DNA of 50,118 nt from a bacterium (GCA_019695305.1 JAIBAG010000019.1:1-50118); one strand, 5' to 3'; numbered from the stretch's first letter, positions 33,676 to 41,447 are shown. Notes: generated by a model from the letters alone, not told the origin. Made by a program: numbers and translations.

Positions 33676-34348
33676 GCTCAACTTACTAAAAGCCTTATTC
33701 GATGAATTACGCCTTCCTTTTCACATGGCTTATTTAGGATTTAAGTGGTCTGCCCTTTTAAAATTCAGACAGGGAAAATCTCAACTCATTTACGTTATTC
33801 CCGGCTATCTCACTTCCGATCGCTCCACTCATATTCTTCGGCATTTTTTATTGGCACATGGATACGATGTACATGGATGGGGTTTAGGAACTAACAATAA
33901 AAGTGTTGTTTCTCTGTTACCGCAAATTACCGAAAAACTTAAAACCTTAACAAATCAAAAAAAGAAAAAAGTAATTTTAATTGGCTGGAGTTTAGGGGGT
34001 TACCTTGCACGCGAAGTGGCTCGTGACAATCCGCAAATCATTGACCGTGTTATCACCATGGGAACCCCCAACCGCGGCGGACCAAAAATGACCGCTTACG
34101 AGGAAAAAAACAAAAAAGGCCCCGAAGAAGAAAAACGAATTGAAAAAATTATTGCCGAACGCGAAAAAACACCCATTACGGTTCCACTGTACAGCATCTA
34201 TAGCAAATCGGATAAAACGGTGTGGTGGGAGGCAAGCGTGGATAACGATAAAAGACACCAGGTTATCCATCACGAAGTACATGCTTCGCATGGAGGCTTA
34301 GGGTTTCATCCGGATGTTTATCAATTAATTTTAAAATGCCTCTCTTAA
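33605..34348 (+). CDS. Alpha/beta hydrolase (lipase-like)
   Basis: About 247 aa if started at 33605. The nucleophile elbow is LIGWSLGGYLAREVARDNP (GxSxG, Ser in GWSLG). ITMGTPNRGG after it is typical of the lipase/PGAP1 side of the fold. Possible Asp and His are in YSIYSKSDKTVWWEAS and the His-rich stretch VIHHEVHASHGGLGFHP. No signal peptide. The start is unclear: ATGs at 33584 and 33605 overlap the toxin gene by 70-90 bases and have no Shine-Dalgarno, and the next ATG (33725) would remove a helix that looks conserved. An overlap this long is unusual, so the frame may originally have had its own upstream region before the toxin-antitoxin pair arrived. Substrate unknown. Confidence 0.72.
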   Translation: MKSKKQNSSSPSSTLATAEKSTVKLNLLKALFDELRLPFHMAYLGFKWSALLKFRQGKSQLIYVIPGYLTSDRSTHILRHFLLAHGYDVHGWGLGTNNKSVVSLLPQITEKLKTLTNQKKKKVILIGWSLGGYLAREVARDNPQIIDRVITMGTPNRGGPKMTAYEEKNKKGPEEEKRIEKIIAEREKTPITVPLYSIYSKSDKTVWWEASVDNDKRHQVIHHEVHASHGGLGFHPDVYQLILKCLS

Positions 34349-34390
34349 GGACTTTGAAGGAATGTACTTGTTCTACTAAAAACATTGAGA

Positions 34391-34579
34391 ATGGCCGTAT
34401 TACTTCTGCTTTTAACAACACCGGGAGCTGCATCTACTGCAACCTGTGCCAGCATGCCAAAAAAACCGTTTGAGCGACTACTCTATAAACTACTTTATAA
34501 CGCGGGGGGCTACTCCCTTGAAGTATTCATAAATAATGCCCTTTCTGAGTTGGATCCGGACTTGCCCAAGCCGGCTTAA
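34391..34579 (+). CDS. Doubtful small ORF with signal-peptide-like start
   Basis: A 62-aa ORF whose first ~20 residues are hydrophobic (MAVLLLLLTTPGAASTATCAS) and could be a signal peptide. It has no clear Shine-Dalgarno and no family I recognise. It fills the otherwise empty ~300-base gap between the hydrolase and the lipoprotein and could equally be chance. Confidence 0.22.
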   Translation: MAVLLLLLTTPGAASTATCASMPKKPFERLLYKLLYNAGGYSLEVFINNALSELDPDLPKPA

Positions 34580-34634
34580 AAAGTTTATCGGCCTAAGCGA
34601 TAAAAAGTTGCTTACTCTATTCAATAAATCGCTA

Positions 34635-34640
34635 TATAAT
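34635..34640 (+). promoter_or_regulatory. -10 box (TATAAT) 7 bases before the GH114-like gene
   Basis: A perfect TATAAT ends seven bases before the ATG at 34648, and there is no Shine-Dalgarno. If used, the mRNA would be leaderless. No good -35 box is placed 16-18 bases upstream. Confidence 0.35.
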
Positions 34641-34647
34641 TTCATCT

Positions 34648-35565
34648 ATGAAAACAATTAGAAAAGCGCTTCTCATATCTATTTTTAGCCTTTTTATTGC
34701 CTGTGGCGGCTCCTCGGGCGGTAGTGGTGGAGGAATAAACTTTCCTTCCACAGGGCGCGTTGTAGGCGTTTCCAGTTGGGGATATCAGCTGCAAGATATT
34801 GATTTAGACGAAGTGGGAGCATCCGATTTTGATTTGGTAGTTGTGGATTATTCGGCCGATGGTTCGGATGAAGAGGCTTTTAGTGAGGATGATGTTAACA
34901 CCATGCGGGGCAACAATAACAAGCTGGTGATTTCCTATTTTTCTATTGGGGAGGCCGAAGACTACCGTTATTATTTTGATGCGGGCGCTTCCTATGTAGA
35001 TGCCGAAAACCCTGACTTTCCGGGAAACTTTAAAGTATTTTACTGGGAAGACGAATGGCAGGAATTAATGGAGGGATATTTAGATAAAATAATTGCCGCC
35101 GGTTTTGATGGGGCTTATTTGGATATTATTGACGCCTACGAATATTACGGACCCGGAGGTGATAGCGGATTAGATCGCGATAGCGCAGCCGACGACATGA
35201 CTAATTTTGTAATCAGGCTTGCAAATTACGCACGGGCTCAAAACGAAGATTTTATTATTATTCCACAAAACGGTTCTGGCATTATTAATGATGCCTCCAA
35301 TGCCGATGATTACTTATCGATGATTGATGCCATTGGCGTAGAAGATACTTTTTATTTTGGCGATGCAGAAAATGATAATGACTTAGATCAACAGGATGAG
35401 GTGATTGATAATTTACTCACCTATCAAGATAACGATATTGTGGTGTTGTCGGTAGATTACGTTACCGACGCCGATAAAGTAGACAACTTTTATAACTTAG
35501 CCAGCGATGCGGGTTATATCCCCTATGCTACAATAAGGGCTTTAGATGCTCTAACCATGAATTAA
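34648..35565 (+). CDS. GH114-like lipoprotein (endo-alpha-1,4-polygalactosaminidase family)
   Basis: 305 aa. A lipoprotein signal (ISIFSLFIAC, Cys at residue 19) is followed by a Gly/Ser linker. The GH114/TM1410-like barrel begins VVGVSSWGYQLQDIDLDEV, with DLVVVDYSADGSDE, LVISYFSIGEAEDYRYYF, FYWEDEWQELM and GAYLDIIDAYEYYG; the Asp and Glu in these strands are the expected acid residues. Relatives cut galactosaminogalactan-type or Pel-like glycans. It would act in the periplasm or on the cell surface, anchored by lipid, perhaps on the glycan of the neighbouring locus (inference). A perfect -10 box lies seven bases upstream of the ATG. Convergent with pilT, seven bases apart. Confidence 0.85.
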   Translation: MKTIRKALLISIFSLFIACGGSSGGSGGGINFPSTGRVVGVSSWGYQLQDIDLDEVGASDFDLVVVDYSADGSDEEAFSEDDVNTMRGNNNKLVISYFSIGEAEDYRYYFDAGASYVDAENPDFPGNFKVFYWEDEWQELMEGYLDKIIAAGFDGAYLDIIDAYEYYGPGGDSGLDRDSAADDMTNFVIRLANYARAQNEDFIIIPQNGSGIINDASNADDYLSMIDAIGVEDTFYFGDAENDNDLDQQDEVIDNLLTYQDNDIVVLSVDYVTDADKVDNFYNLASDAGYIPYATIRALDALTMN

Positions 35566-35572
35566 TATTATT

Positions 35573-36643
35573 TTACATCCCCAGCATCTTCTTTAATTCT
35601 TCGTATTCGGTAGCATATTCAAGCGCACGTTCTTTGGTGATGGAACCATCATTTACAAGGTTAGTAAGTGATTGAGTCATGGTGTGCATACCCGTTTTAT
35701 CGCGGCCAATTTGCATGGCAGAGTATAATTGGTGAATTTTATCTTCACGAATTAAATTACGAATAGCGGGATTAGGAATTAAAATTTCAGTAGCTAACGC
35801 TCGCCCCCCGTTTTTTTTAGGGATGAGTTGTTGCGAAATTACACCTTCCAAAATAAAGGAAAGCTGCGTGCGTATTTGCGGCTGCTGATGTGGGGGGAAC
35901 ACGTCAATCACACGGTTAATGGTTTGCACGGCCGTGTTGGTATGTAACGTTGCAAAAACCAAGTGACCCGTTTCAGAAATAGTAATGGCTGCCGCTATCG
36001 TTTCTAAATCTCTCATTTCGCCCACCAGCACCACATCGGGATCTTGACGTAAAATGCGTTTAAGCGAAGCGCCAAAACTGTGCGTATCTTTTTCAACTTC
36101 ACGCTGAACAACAAGTGCTTTTTTGGATGAGTGCACAAATTCGATAGGATCTTCTACAGTGATAATATGAACCGGTTCGGTTTTATTGATAGCATCTACC
36201 ATGGCCGCAAGCGTTGTTGATTTACCACTACCCGTAGGGCCTGTTACCAAAACCAAACCACGGGGCTTTTTGCAAAGGTCCATTACCGTTTGCGGCACAC
36301 CAATTTTTTTGTAATCAGGAATTTCGGTAGGAATGTGACGAAACGCGCCCGATACCGAATTGAGCTGCATAAACAAATTCACACGAAAGCGCGCAATACC
36401 TTTGTGCTCAATGGCAATATCAAGCTCCCAATCCTGCTCAAATTGTTTGATACGTTCGGGAGGCGTTTTTTCGTAACACAATCTTTTTGCATCTTCGGGC
36501 GTTAAATTAAAATCTTCAAGGGGAGCTAAATCACCATCCACTCTAATTTGAGGAGGCGAACCTGCAGAAATATGCAAATCGGATGACTTTTGCTCAAGCA
36601 TGCGGTCGAGCAAATTTTCGAGAGTAAGCGTGGCTCCTGACAT
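35573..36643 (-). CDS. pilT: Type IV pilus retraction ATPase PilT
   Basis: A 356-aa hexameric retraction motor. The N-terminal PAS-like domain opens DRMLEQKSSDLHISAGSPPQIRVDG. The ATPase core has Walker A GPTGSGKSTTLAA, the Asp box (ITVEDPIEFVH), Walker B region (DPDVVLVGEMRDLETI) and the His box (GHLVFATLHTNTA). The PilT-specific AIRNLIREDKIHQLYSAMQ (AIRNLIRE) and the C-terminal LTNLVNDGSITKERAL are present. It powers pilus retraction at the inner membrane with the platform protein. The gene diverges from the pilus assembly operon and is separated by a 509-base regulatory region. Confidence 0.96.
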   Translation of the reverse strand: MSGATLTLENLLDRMLEQKSSDLHISAGSPPQIRVDGDLAPLEDFNLTPEDAKRLCYEKTPPERIKQFEQDWELDIAIEHKGIARFRVNLFMQLNSVSGAFRHIPTEIPDYKKIGVPQTVMDLCKKPRGLVLVTGPTGSGKSTTLAAMVDAINKTEPVHIITVEDPIEFVHSSKKALVVQREVEKDTHSFGASLKRILRQDPDVVLVGEMRDLETIAAAITISETGHLVFATLHTNTAVQTINRVIDVFPPHQQPQIRTQLSFILEGVISQQLIPKKNGGRALATEILIPNPAIRNLIREDKIHQLYSAMQIGRDKTGMHTMTQSLTNLVNDGSITKERALEYATEYEELKKMLGM

Positions 36644-36690
36644 AGTTATAAATTGTACAGGTGAGTTTGTAATACGGGCAAGCTGTTTTT

Positions 36691-36780
36691 CGCTATTCGC
36701 TATTCGCTGATCGCTGATCGCAAGGTAAAAACTCTTATAATCTTGTTATTCACGATTAGCGATAAGCGATGGACGATAAG
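36691..36780. repeat. CGCTATT/CGCTGAT short tandem repeats with inverted counterpart
   Basis: CGCTATT is repeated twice, then CGCTGAT twice (36691-36721). About 30 bases on, GATTAGCGATAAGCGAT (36754-36770) is the approximate reverse complement. A cruciform or hairpin is possible. A TATAAT lies between the arms (36737-36742 area) but has no matching -35. Confidence 0.6.
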
Positions 36781-36915
36781 CCCACTTCTTCCTACCCCTC
36801 CATTTTTTTGACGCTTTTTATTCACTTTTTGAGCACGCGCCCCCTCAAAGCACAACTAAACCAAGCTTTTTCAAACACTTAAATAATACAGGTTTTTTTA
36901 AACCCCAATTAACTC

Positions 36916-36931
36916 TGGCACAGCCCTTGCT
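36916..36931 (+). promoter_or_regulatory. Perfect sigma-54 (-24/-12) promoter motif
   Basis: TGGCACAGCCCTTGCT matches the consensus TGGCACRNNNNTTGCW at every fixed position; GG and GC are 12 bases apart. Transcription would start near 36943 and read toward the 22-codon ORF and the pilus operon. Confidence 0.85.
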
Positions 36932-37011
36932 CCTAATTAGGAAATAAATACATGTAAAAAAATACCCTATTTGTAGAGTTTTTACACACCCTCAAAAAAG
37001 GACACAGAGCC

Positions 37012-37080
37012 ATGAAAAAAATAAAGAAAGAAAAAGTAAAAATTATCGTTAAAAAACAAATACTTATAACAATTCATTAG
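37012..37080 (+). CDS. Possible 22-residue basic peptide upstream of the pilus operon
   Basis: ATG at 37012 preceded by AAAGGA; the frame encodes 22 residues, nearly half Lys (begins MKKIKKEKVKIIV), and stops at 37080. It lies about 70 bases downstream of the predicted sigma-54 start, so it would be the first ORF of that transcript. It may be a leader peptide, or chance in an A-rich stretch. Confidence 0.25.
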   Translation: MKKIKKEKVKIIVKKQILITIH

Positions 37081-37103
37081 TCTTGGTACTTTAAGCAGGC
37101 TTT

Positions 37104-37119
37104 TGGCATGTCTCATGCT
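37104..37119 (+). promoter_or_regulatory. Sigma-54-like promoter just before the extension ATPase gene
   Basis: TGGCATGTCTCATGCT has the invariant GG and GC with the right 12-base spacing and two mismatches to consensus. The start would fall near 37130, giving a short leader that includes AGGAG before the ATG at 37153. Confidence 0.5.
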
Positions 37120-37152
37120 TAATAAGCCCCTATTAGGAGTTTATACTATTAT

Positions 37153-38856
37153 ATGTACTCAGCCGAGAAACAGGTTTTTCAAGGTAGCGAATCCATCAGC
37201 CAATACCAAAACGAATTGGTATCTGAAGGTCTTGTTACGCGCGATCAGTTAGCCATTGCTAAAATTAGCATGGAAAACCTGGGTCTCGATTTAGGCTCGG
37301 TACTTATTAAAAAGGGTTTTGTTAAAGAAGAGCAGCTCCTTAAGTTTTTAGCGAAACGCTACAACATCGAATACATCACCCTCAAAGATTTTCAAATTAA
37401 CCCGGAACTTTTTCACAAATTACCCCTTCACTTAAGCCGCCAGCACAAAGTGGTTCCTCTGTACATGAAAGACGACAAAATTGTGGTGGCCATGGCCAAT
37501 CCCTTCGATTCGTTCGCTCAAGACGATATTCGTGAAGCGTTAAAAATGGACCTTGAGCCCATGCTTGCAAGCCTCCGCGAAATTGAGGACTGCTTCCGCA
37601 ATATTGGCGATAGTACCGCCACCAACGATGATAAGGGTTTAACCCTGGAGGTTTCTTCCGACAACACACAAAACGAAACCGAAACGCGCAAGATGCAGGA
37701 AATGGCTTTGGGGCCCAAAGTGGTATCGGCGGTAAACAGCATTATTGCCCGTGCCCACGCCGAACGCGCCAGCGATATTCATATTGAACCATACCGTAAC
37801 AACACACACATACGCTTTCGCATAGACGGCATGCTTCGCGAACGCGGCACCTTGGCTAAAAACATGCATTTGCCCGTTGTATCGCGCGTTAAAATTTTAG
37901 CAGGGCTTGACATTGCCGAACGGCGCGTACCACAAGACGGACGCGTCCGTGTGCTGCTTGTGGGAAATCCGCTGGATCTCCGTATTTCAACCTGTCCCAC
38001 ACAACACGGCGAAAAGGTGGTGATTCGCTTGCTCTCAAAAGATGCTGTAAAAGGCATTGAAGGCTTGGGGTTTGATGAAGACCAACGTAAAACATTTTCG
38101 GATATTATCACGCGCTCTCACGGTATTTTTCTTATTACAGGCCCCACAGGCTCAGGAAAATCAACAACGCTGTATGCGGCATTACAACGCATCAATTCAC
38201 CCGAGAAAAATATTATTTCTATTGAAGACCCTGTTGAAAACGAAATTGAAGGAGTTAATCAGGTAGCTGTTAACACCAAAACAGGGCTCACCTTTGCCAC
38301 CGTACTGCGCTCGGTATTACGCCAAGATCCCGATGTCATTATGCTGGGCGAAATTCGTGACGGTGAAACTGCTCTCATTTCTGTGCGTGCTGCTATTACC
38401 GGCCACTTGGTGCTTTCTACACTACACACCAACACAGCCGCCGGCGCCATTTCGCGCCTCATGGATTTAGGCATTGAACCGTTCATGCTGTCGAGCGCTT
38501 TAAAAGGTGTGATGGCCCAACGCTTGGTACGCAAAATTTGCGATCACTGCCGTGATGAAATTAATTTGGCCGAATGTGAATTTCCCCACTTAGCCAGCCG
38601 TGTGAAAAAAGCTTTTAAAGGAAAAGGTTGTAAATCTTGCCACTACACCGGTTACGCCGGCCGTATGGGCATTTTTGAATTAGCCGCCATCGACGAAGAC
38701 GTACGCACTCTTATGTATAAAAACTCCGGTGAAGGCGAAATTGTGGCCTGCCTGCGCAAAAAAGGCGTGAAGTCCATCGTGCAAGACGGCCTGGATAAAA
38801 TTGAGATGGGGCAAACAACTTTTGAAGAAGTGGTGAGAGTAACTGAGGAAGATTAA
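37153..38856 (+). CDS. pilB: Type IV pilus/MSHA extension ATPase (PilB/MshE/GspE)
   Basis: A 567-aa assembly motor. Residues about 15-165 form an MshEN-type N-terminal domain (SEGLVTRDQLAIAK, LGSVLIKKGFVKEEQLLKFL, LPLHLSRQHKVVPLY), which binds cyclic di-GMP in MshE; binding is not certain here. The core has RASDIHIEPY, Walker A GPTGSGKSTTLYA, ISIEDPVENEIEG, DPDVIMLGEIRDGETA and the His box GHLVLSTLHTN. A tetracysteine zinc site follows (CDHC, then CKSCHYTGYAGRMGIFE). It drives pilin polymerisation at the cytoplasmic face of the inner membrane. First gene of the plus-strand pilus series, followed by the platform protein after 94 bases. Confidence 0.93.
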   Translation: MYSAEKQVFQGSESISQYQNELVSEGLVTRDQLAIAKISMENLGLDLGSVLIKKGFVKEEQLLKFLAKRYNIEYITLKDFQINPELFHKLPLHLSRQHKVVPLYMKDDKIVVAMANPFDSFAQDDIREALKMDLEPMLASLREIEDCFRNIGDSTATNDDKGLTLEVSSDNTQNETETRKMQEMALGPKVVSAVNSIIARAHAERASDIHIEPYRNNTHIRFRIDGMLRERGTLAKNMHLPVVSRVKILAGLDIAERRVPQDGRVRVLLVGNPLDLRISTCPTQHGEKVVIRLLSKDAVKGIEGLGFDEDQRKTFSDIITRSHGIFLITGPTGSGKSTTLYAALQRINSPEKNIISIEDPVENEIEGVNQVAVNTKTGLTFATVLRSVLRQDPDVIMLGEIRDGETALISVRAAITGHLVLSTLHTNTAAGAISRLMDLGIEPFMLSSALKGVMAQRLVRKICDHCRDEINLAECEFPHLASRVKKAFKGKGCKSCHYTGYAGRMGIFELAAIDEDVRTLMYKNSGEGEIVACLRKKGVKSIVQDGLDKIEMGQTTFEEVVRVTEED

Positions 38857-38860
38857 AGAA

Positions 38861-38935
38861 CTACCCCCTGTTGTCCCCCTTACAAAGGAGGACAAAGAGT
38901 TCCCTCCCTTTGTAAGGGAGGGCCAGGGAGGGTAG
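38861..38935. repeat. 75-bp imperfect inverted repeat between the ATPase and platform genes
   Basis: Arms CTACCCCCTG..CCCCTTACAAAGGAGG and CCTCCCTTTGTAAGGGAGGG..AGGGTAG face each other across about ten bases. The transcript could form a long hairpin. The size and G-run ends look like a small mobile palindrome (MITE/REP-like). It does not end in a T-run, so it is not a classical terminator. Confidence 0.75.
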
Positions 38936-38950
38936 AGACGATAAAAAACT

Positions 38951-40165
38951 ATGACGATGTATTCTTACAAAGCGCGCGATATGAACGGCCTCCTTGTAAT
39001 GGGCCAGATGGAAGCTCCATCGATGGATCCTATTCGCGAAATGCTCTCCGATCAGGGGCTTATTCCTATTGCCGTGTTTCAGGGTTCTAGCCGTGTAGCC
39101 CAAGAATCGCTCGCCATTTTTAACCATGTTTCCAGCGAAGAACTCATGCTTTTTACGCGCCAGTTTCACACCTTGTTTAAAGCCGGCATGGACATGGACA
39201 CCTTGCTGCACACCATGGCGCAGCAAACCAAAAACAAATTTTTTAAAGATGCCATTTTGCGCATTAAAAGCGACGTTGCTTCAGGCTCCTCTCTCTCACG
39301 CGCGTTTGGCCAACATCCAAAAATTTTTAACGAATTATATTTGAGCATGCTCAATGCCGGTGAAGAAGCTGGTATTTTGGAAGATGTACTGGGTCAACTC
39401 TCCACGGTAATTGAAAAAGAAACGGCACTCAAATCGGCCGTATCATCGGCCACTCTGTATCCCAAAATTGTTATCTTTGTTCTTATTGTAGCCTTCTGCG
39501 TGTTGATGACATACGTGGTGCCCAAATTTTCGGTATTCTTTGCACACTACGATGCCGAACTCCCTCTTCCCACCCGCATGATGATGGGCATGAGCGATTT
39601 CATGCGCAATCAATGGTACATCCTAATTTTTATGGTGGTGGCCGGTATTTTTGCGTTTAGAAAATGGCAGTCTACCGCCAAAGGTCGTTTTGCCTGGGAC
39701 CGCATTAAATGGAAATTACCTGTGTTTGGTCCGCTGGGGCAAAAAGTGGGCAATGCCCGTTTTGCTCACATTTTAGGAGCCCTCTACAAAGCCGGCCTTC
39801 CCATCACCCGCGGGCTTGAAATTACCGCCTCCACCGTAGGTAACGAAGTATTTGTTCGCGAAGCTTTGGGAGTAAAAGCCGAAGTAGAAAAAGGCGGCAG
39901 TATTTCGCAGGCCATGCGCCAAACCAAATATTTTAGCCCATTACTCATTGAAGCCACCGCCATCGGCGAAAAATCGGGTGCCTTGGACGACATGTATAAA
40001 TCCGTTGGCTCGCACTACGACTTAGAAGTGGCGCACACGCTTAAAAATTTAACAACACTTTTGGAACCCATCCTGCTCTTTTTTGTGTTCGGGTTCATCG
40101 TGCTTTTTGCCCTGGGCATTTTCTTGCCCATGTGGGGCATCTCGCGCGCGGTGTTGCATCATTAG
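38951..40165 (+). CDS. pilC: Pilus inner-membrane platform protein (PilC/MshG/GspF)
   Basis: 404 aa with two homologous GspF domains. The first has LMLFTRQFHTLFKAGMDMDTLLHTM and the second FAHILGALYKAGLPITRGLEI. Three transmembrane segments lie at about 170-195 (IVIFVLIVAFCVLMTYVV), 215-240 (WYILIFMVVAGIFAF) and the C-terminus (LLFFVFGFIVLFALGIFLPM). It anchors the extension and retraction ATPases and couples them to pilin insertion. YSYKARDMNGLLVMGQMEA at the N-terminus is typical of the family. The ATG at 38951 is followed by another at 38957; neither has a close Shine-Dalgarno because the inverted repeat lies upstream. Confidence 0.94.
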   Translation: MTMYSYKARDMNGLLVMGQMEAPSMDPIREMLSDQGLIPIAVFQGSSRVAQESLAIFNHVSSEELMLFTRQFHTLFKAGMDMDTLLHTMAQQTKNKFFKDAILRIKSDVASGSSLSRAFGQHPKIFNELYLSMLNAGEEAGILEDVLGQLSTVIEKETALKSAVSSATLYPKIVIFVLIVAFCVLMTYVVPKFSVFFAHYDAELPLPTRMMMGMSDFMRNQWYILIFMVVAGIFAFRKWQSTAKGRFAWDRIKWKLPVFGPLGQKVGNARFAHILGALYKAGLPITRGLEITASTVGNEVFVREALGVKAEVEKGGSISQAMRQTKYFSPLLIEATAIGEKSGALDDMYKSVGSHYDLEVAHTLKNLTTLLEPILLFFVFGFIVLFALGIFLPMWGISRAVLHH

Positions 40166-40185
40166 TAAACAGCGCCAAGGGCGCG

Positions 40186-40285
40186 TTGAGGGGGAGGCTC
40201 CAGCCGGCTTTGCCGGTGGAGGGGGCGACGTGAGCCCCTCAAAAAACAGACTTTTTACATGTCAAACGGGGTTGTCCTGTTTGAC
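40186..40285 (+). other. Structured leader upstream of the major pilin
   Basis: TTGAGGGG (40186-40193) pairs with CCCCTCAA (40235-40242) around an inner hairpin (CTCCAGCCGGC - TTT - GCCGGTGGAG, 40198-40221). A second hairpin follows (GTCAAACGGG 40261-40270, CCTGTTTGAC 40276-40285, one G-U pair). Neither is followed by a T-run. They may protect or process the pilin mRNA 3' of the platform gene so that pilin is made in excess. Confidence 0.6.
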
Positions 40286-40356
40286 CAAATTAAAACCGTC
40301 CCTTAAGGGGCAAAACGTTCAGAAGGAAAATTCCTTTTGAATGGGAGGATAAAACA

Positions 40357-40755
40357 ATGAAACAACTTAAAAACCAAAAAGGTTTCACCTTAATCGAATT
40401 GATTTTGGTGATTGTAGTATTAGGCATTTTAGCCGTGGCTGCTTTACCCACGTTTATCGACGTGTCAACAGACGCTGCTACCTCGTCTATGCAAGGTGTT
40501 GTAGCTTCGGTACGTGAAGGTATTTCGCTGTATCGCGCTAACGACCTTGTAGGCGGCGGTACTGGTATCTATCCTGCCGATTTGGGCGGAGCTGATGCCA
40601 CCGCTTGTGATACTACCGCTTGCTTTGGTACCGTTTTGGAACAAGCTGTTAACGATAGTCGTTGGAGCAGAGTTGATTCCACTCATTACAATTATTCAAG
40701 TAATGGAGTAACAGGCAACTTTACCTACGACCCTGTTGCCGGAACCTTTCAATAA
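40357..40755 (+). CDS. Major type IV prepilin (PilA/MshA-like)
   Basis: 132 aa. A type III (prepilin) signal: short basic leader MKQLKNQKG, cleavage before Phe (G^FTLIELILVIVVLGILAVAALP), Glu at +5 of the mature protein. The mature pilin is about 123 residues. The globular part has two Cys (CDTTACFG, five apart), a small disulfide loop unlike the large C-terminal D-region of PilA. A strong GGGAGG precedes the ATG, and a terminator follows the gene, so it can be made at high level. It would be cleaved and methylated by a prepilin peptidase not present in the window. I judge it the major subunit from position and its own terminator. Confidence 0.88.
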   Translation: MKQLKNQKGFTLIELILVIVVLGILAVAALPTFIDVSTDAATSSMQGVVASVREGISLYRANDLVGGGTGIYPADLGGADATACDTTACFGTVLEQAVNDSRWSRVDSTHYNYSSNGVTGNFTYDPVAGTFQ

Positions 40756-40778
40756 GCAGTAGTTTAGAATTGCAGTTT

Positions 40779-40813
40779 AAAAAAGGCGCTTCCCGTAAGG
40801 GGGCGCCTTTTTT
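40779..40813 (+). terminator. Rho-independent terminator after the major pilin
   Basis: Stem GGCGCTTCCC/GGGGGCGCC around GTAA, flanked by A6 on the left and T6 on the right, ending 58 bases after the pilin stop. It separates the pilin from the minor-prepilin transcript. Confidence 0.92.
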
Positions 40814-40984
40814 ATTAATCTTTTCCTATATTTTCCAAGCTCCAACCTATAAATAGTATCTTTTTTTCCCCTTGTGTCATTTCAACACATATTGAGCGTT
40901 AACAAGCATTAATCTAGCCCTTTAGATGGCTAATATATACAATAATTTCATATACTTAAATAATAAAATTACTTCTAAACACTT

Positions 40985-41000
40985 TGGCACACCCTATGCA
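40985..41000 (+). promoter_or_regulatory. Sigma-54-type promoter for the minor-prepilin operon
   Basis: TGGCACACCCTATGCA differs from the -24/-12 consensus at one position (A for T at the start of the -12 element); GG and GC are 12 bases apart. It ends 15 bases before the ATG at 41016, so the leader would be only a few bases long and overlap AGTAGC rather than a full Shine-Dalgarno. Confidence 0.65.
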
Positions 41001-41015
41001 CTATAGTAGCCTTGT

Positions 41016-41447
41016 ATGAAAGGATTATTGAAAAAATTACACAATCAGAAAGGCTTCACTTTTATAGAAGCCATCTTAACGGCCGTACTCTTGGCCGTAG
41101 GATTAACGGGCGGTTATGCCATGATGCAAAACTCCATCGATCACAGCCTCGATAACGACCACCTGGTGATTGGGTCGCAATTAGCTAACGAAAAACTACA
41201 GATGATCATCGCCGATAAAACCTTTGTAGGCTATTCCAGCATTACCCAAAACAATTATCAGCAAGAAACCTTAAGCGGAAGCTACAGAGGTTTTACCCGT
41301 TCTACGTCGGTTACCGAAGTAAGCTCTAGCGATTTAAGCACCCCACAAGCCGGCAGTGGTTATAAAAAAGTGGAAGTAACCGTCCGTTGGGGAAACGATA
41401 CAGGGCAGCAGGTAAAAGTATCTACCATGCTGGCCAACCATACTTAA
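41016..41447 (+). CDS. Minor prepilin (PilV/GspI-like)
   Basis: 143 aa. Prepilin leader MKGLLKKLHNQKG, cleaved before FTFIEAILTAVLLAVGLTGGYAMM with the +5 Glu. The pattern FIEAILTAVLLAVGL and the SQLANEKLQMI helix are typical of PilV/GspI-type minor pilins. C-terminal strands include KKVEVTVRWGNDTGQQVKVSTML, as expected for this class. It is probably part of the tip/priming complex in the inner membrane. First gene after the terminator and a sigma-54-like promoter; the next prepilin starts one base after its stop. Confidence 0.85.
   Translation: MKGLLKKLHNQKGFTFIEAILTAVLLAVGLTGGYAMMQNSIDHSLDNDHLVIGSQLANEKLQMIIADKTFVGYSSITQNNYQQETLSGSYRGFTRSTSVTEVSSSDLSTPQAGSGYKKVEVTVRWGNDTGQQVKVSTMLANHT

Larger units (their letters stand above)
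36644..37152. other. 509-base divergent regulatory region between pilT and the pilus operon
   Basis: From left to right: short tandem repeats (36691-36721) with inverted relatives (36752-36780), a perfect sigma-54 promoter (36916-36931), a possible 22-codon ORF (37012-37080), and a second sigma-54-like site (37104-37119). The stretch 36785-36905 shows no further structure. Confidence 0.7.

Noticed and set aside
40186-40242. Terminator between platform gene and major pilin
   Set aside because: The stem is followed by A residues, not T, on the plus strand, so it is listed as a structured leader instead.
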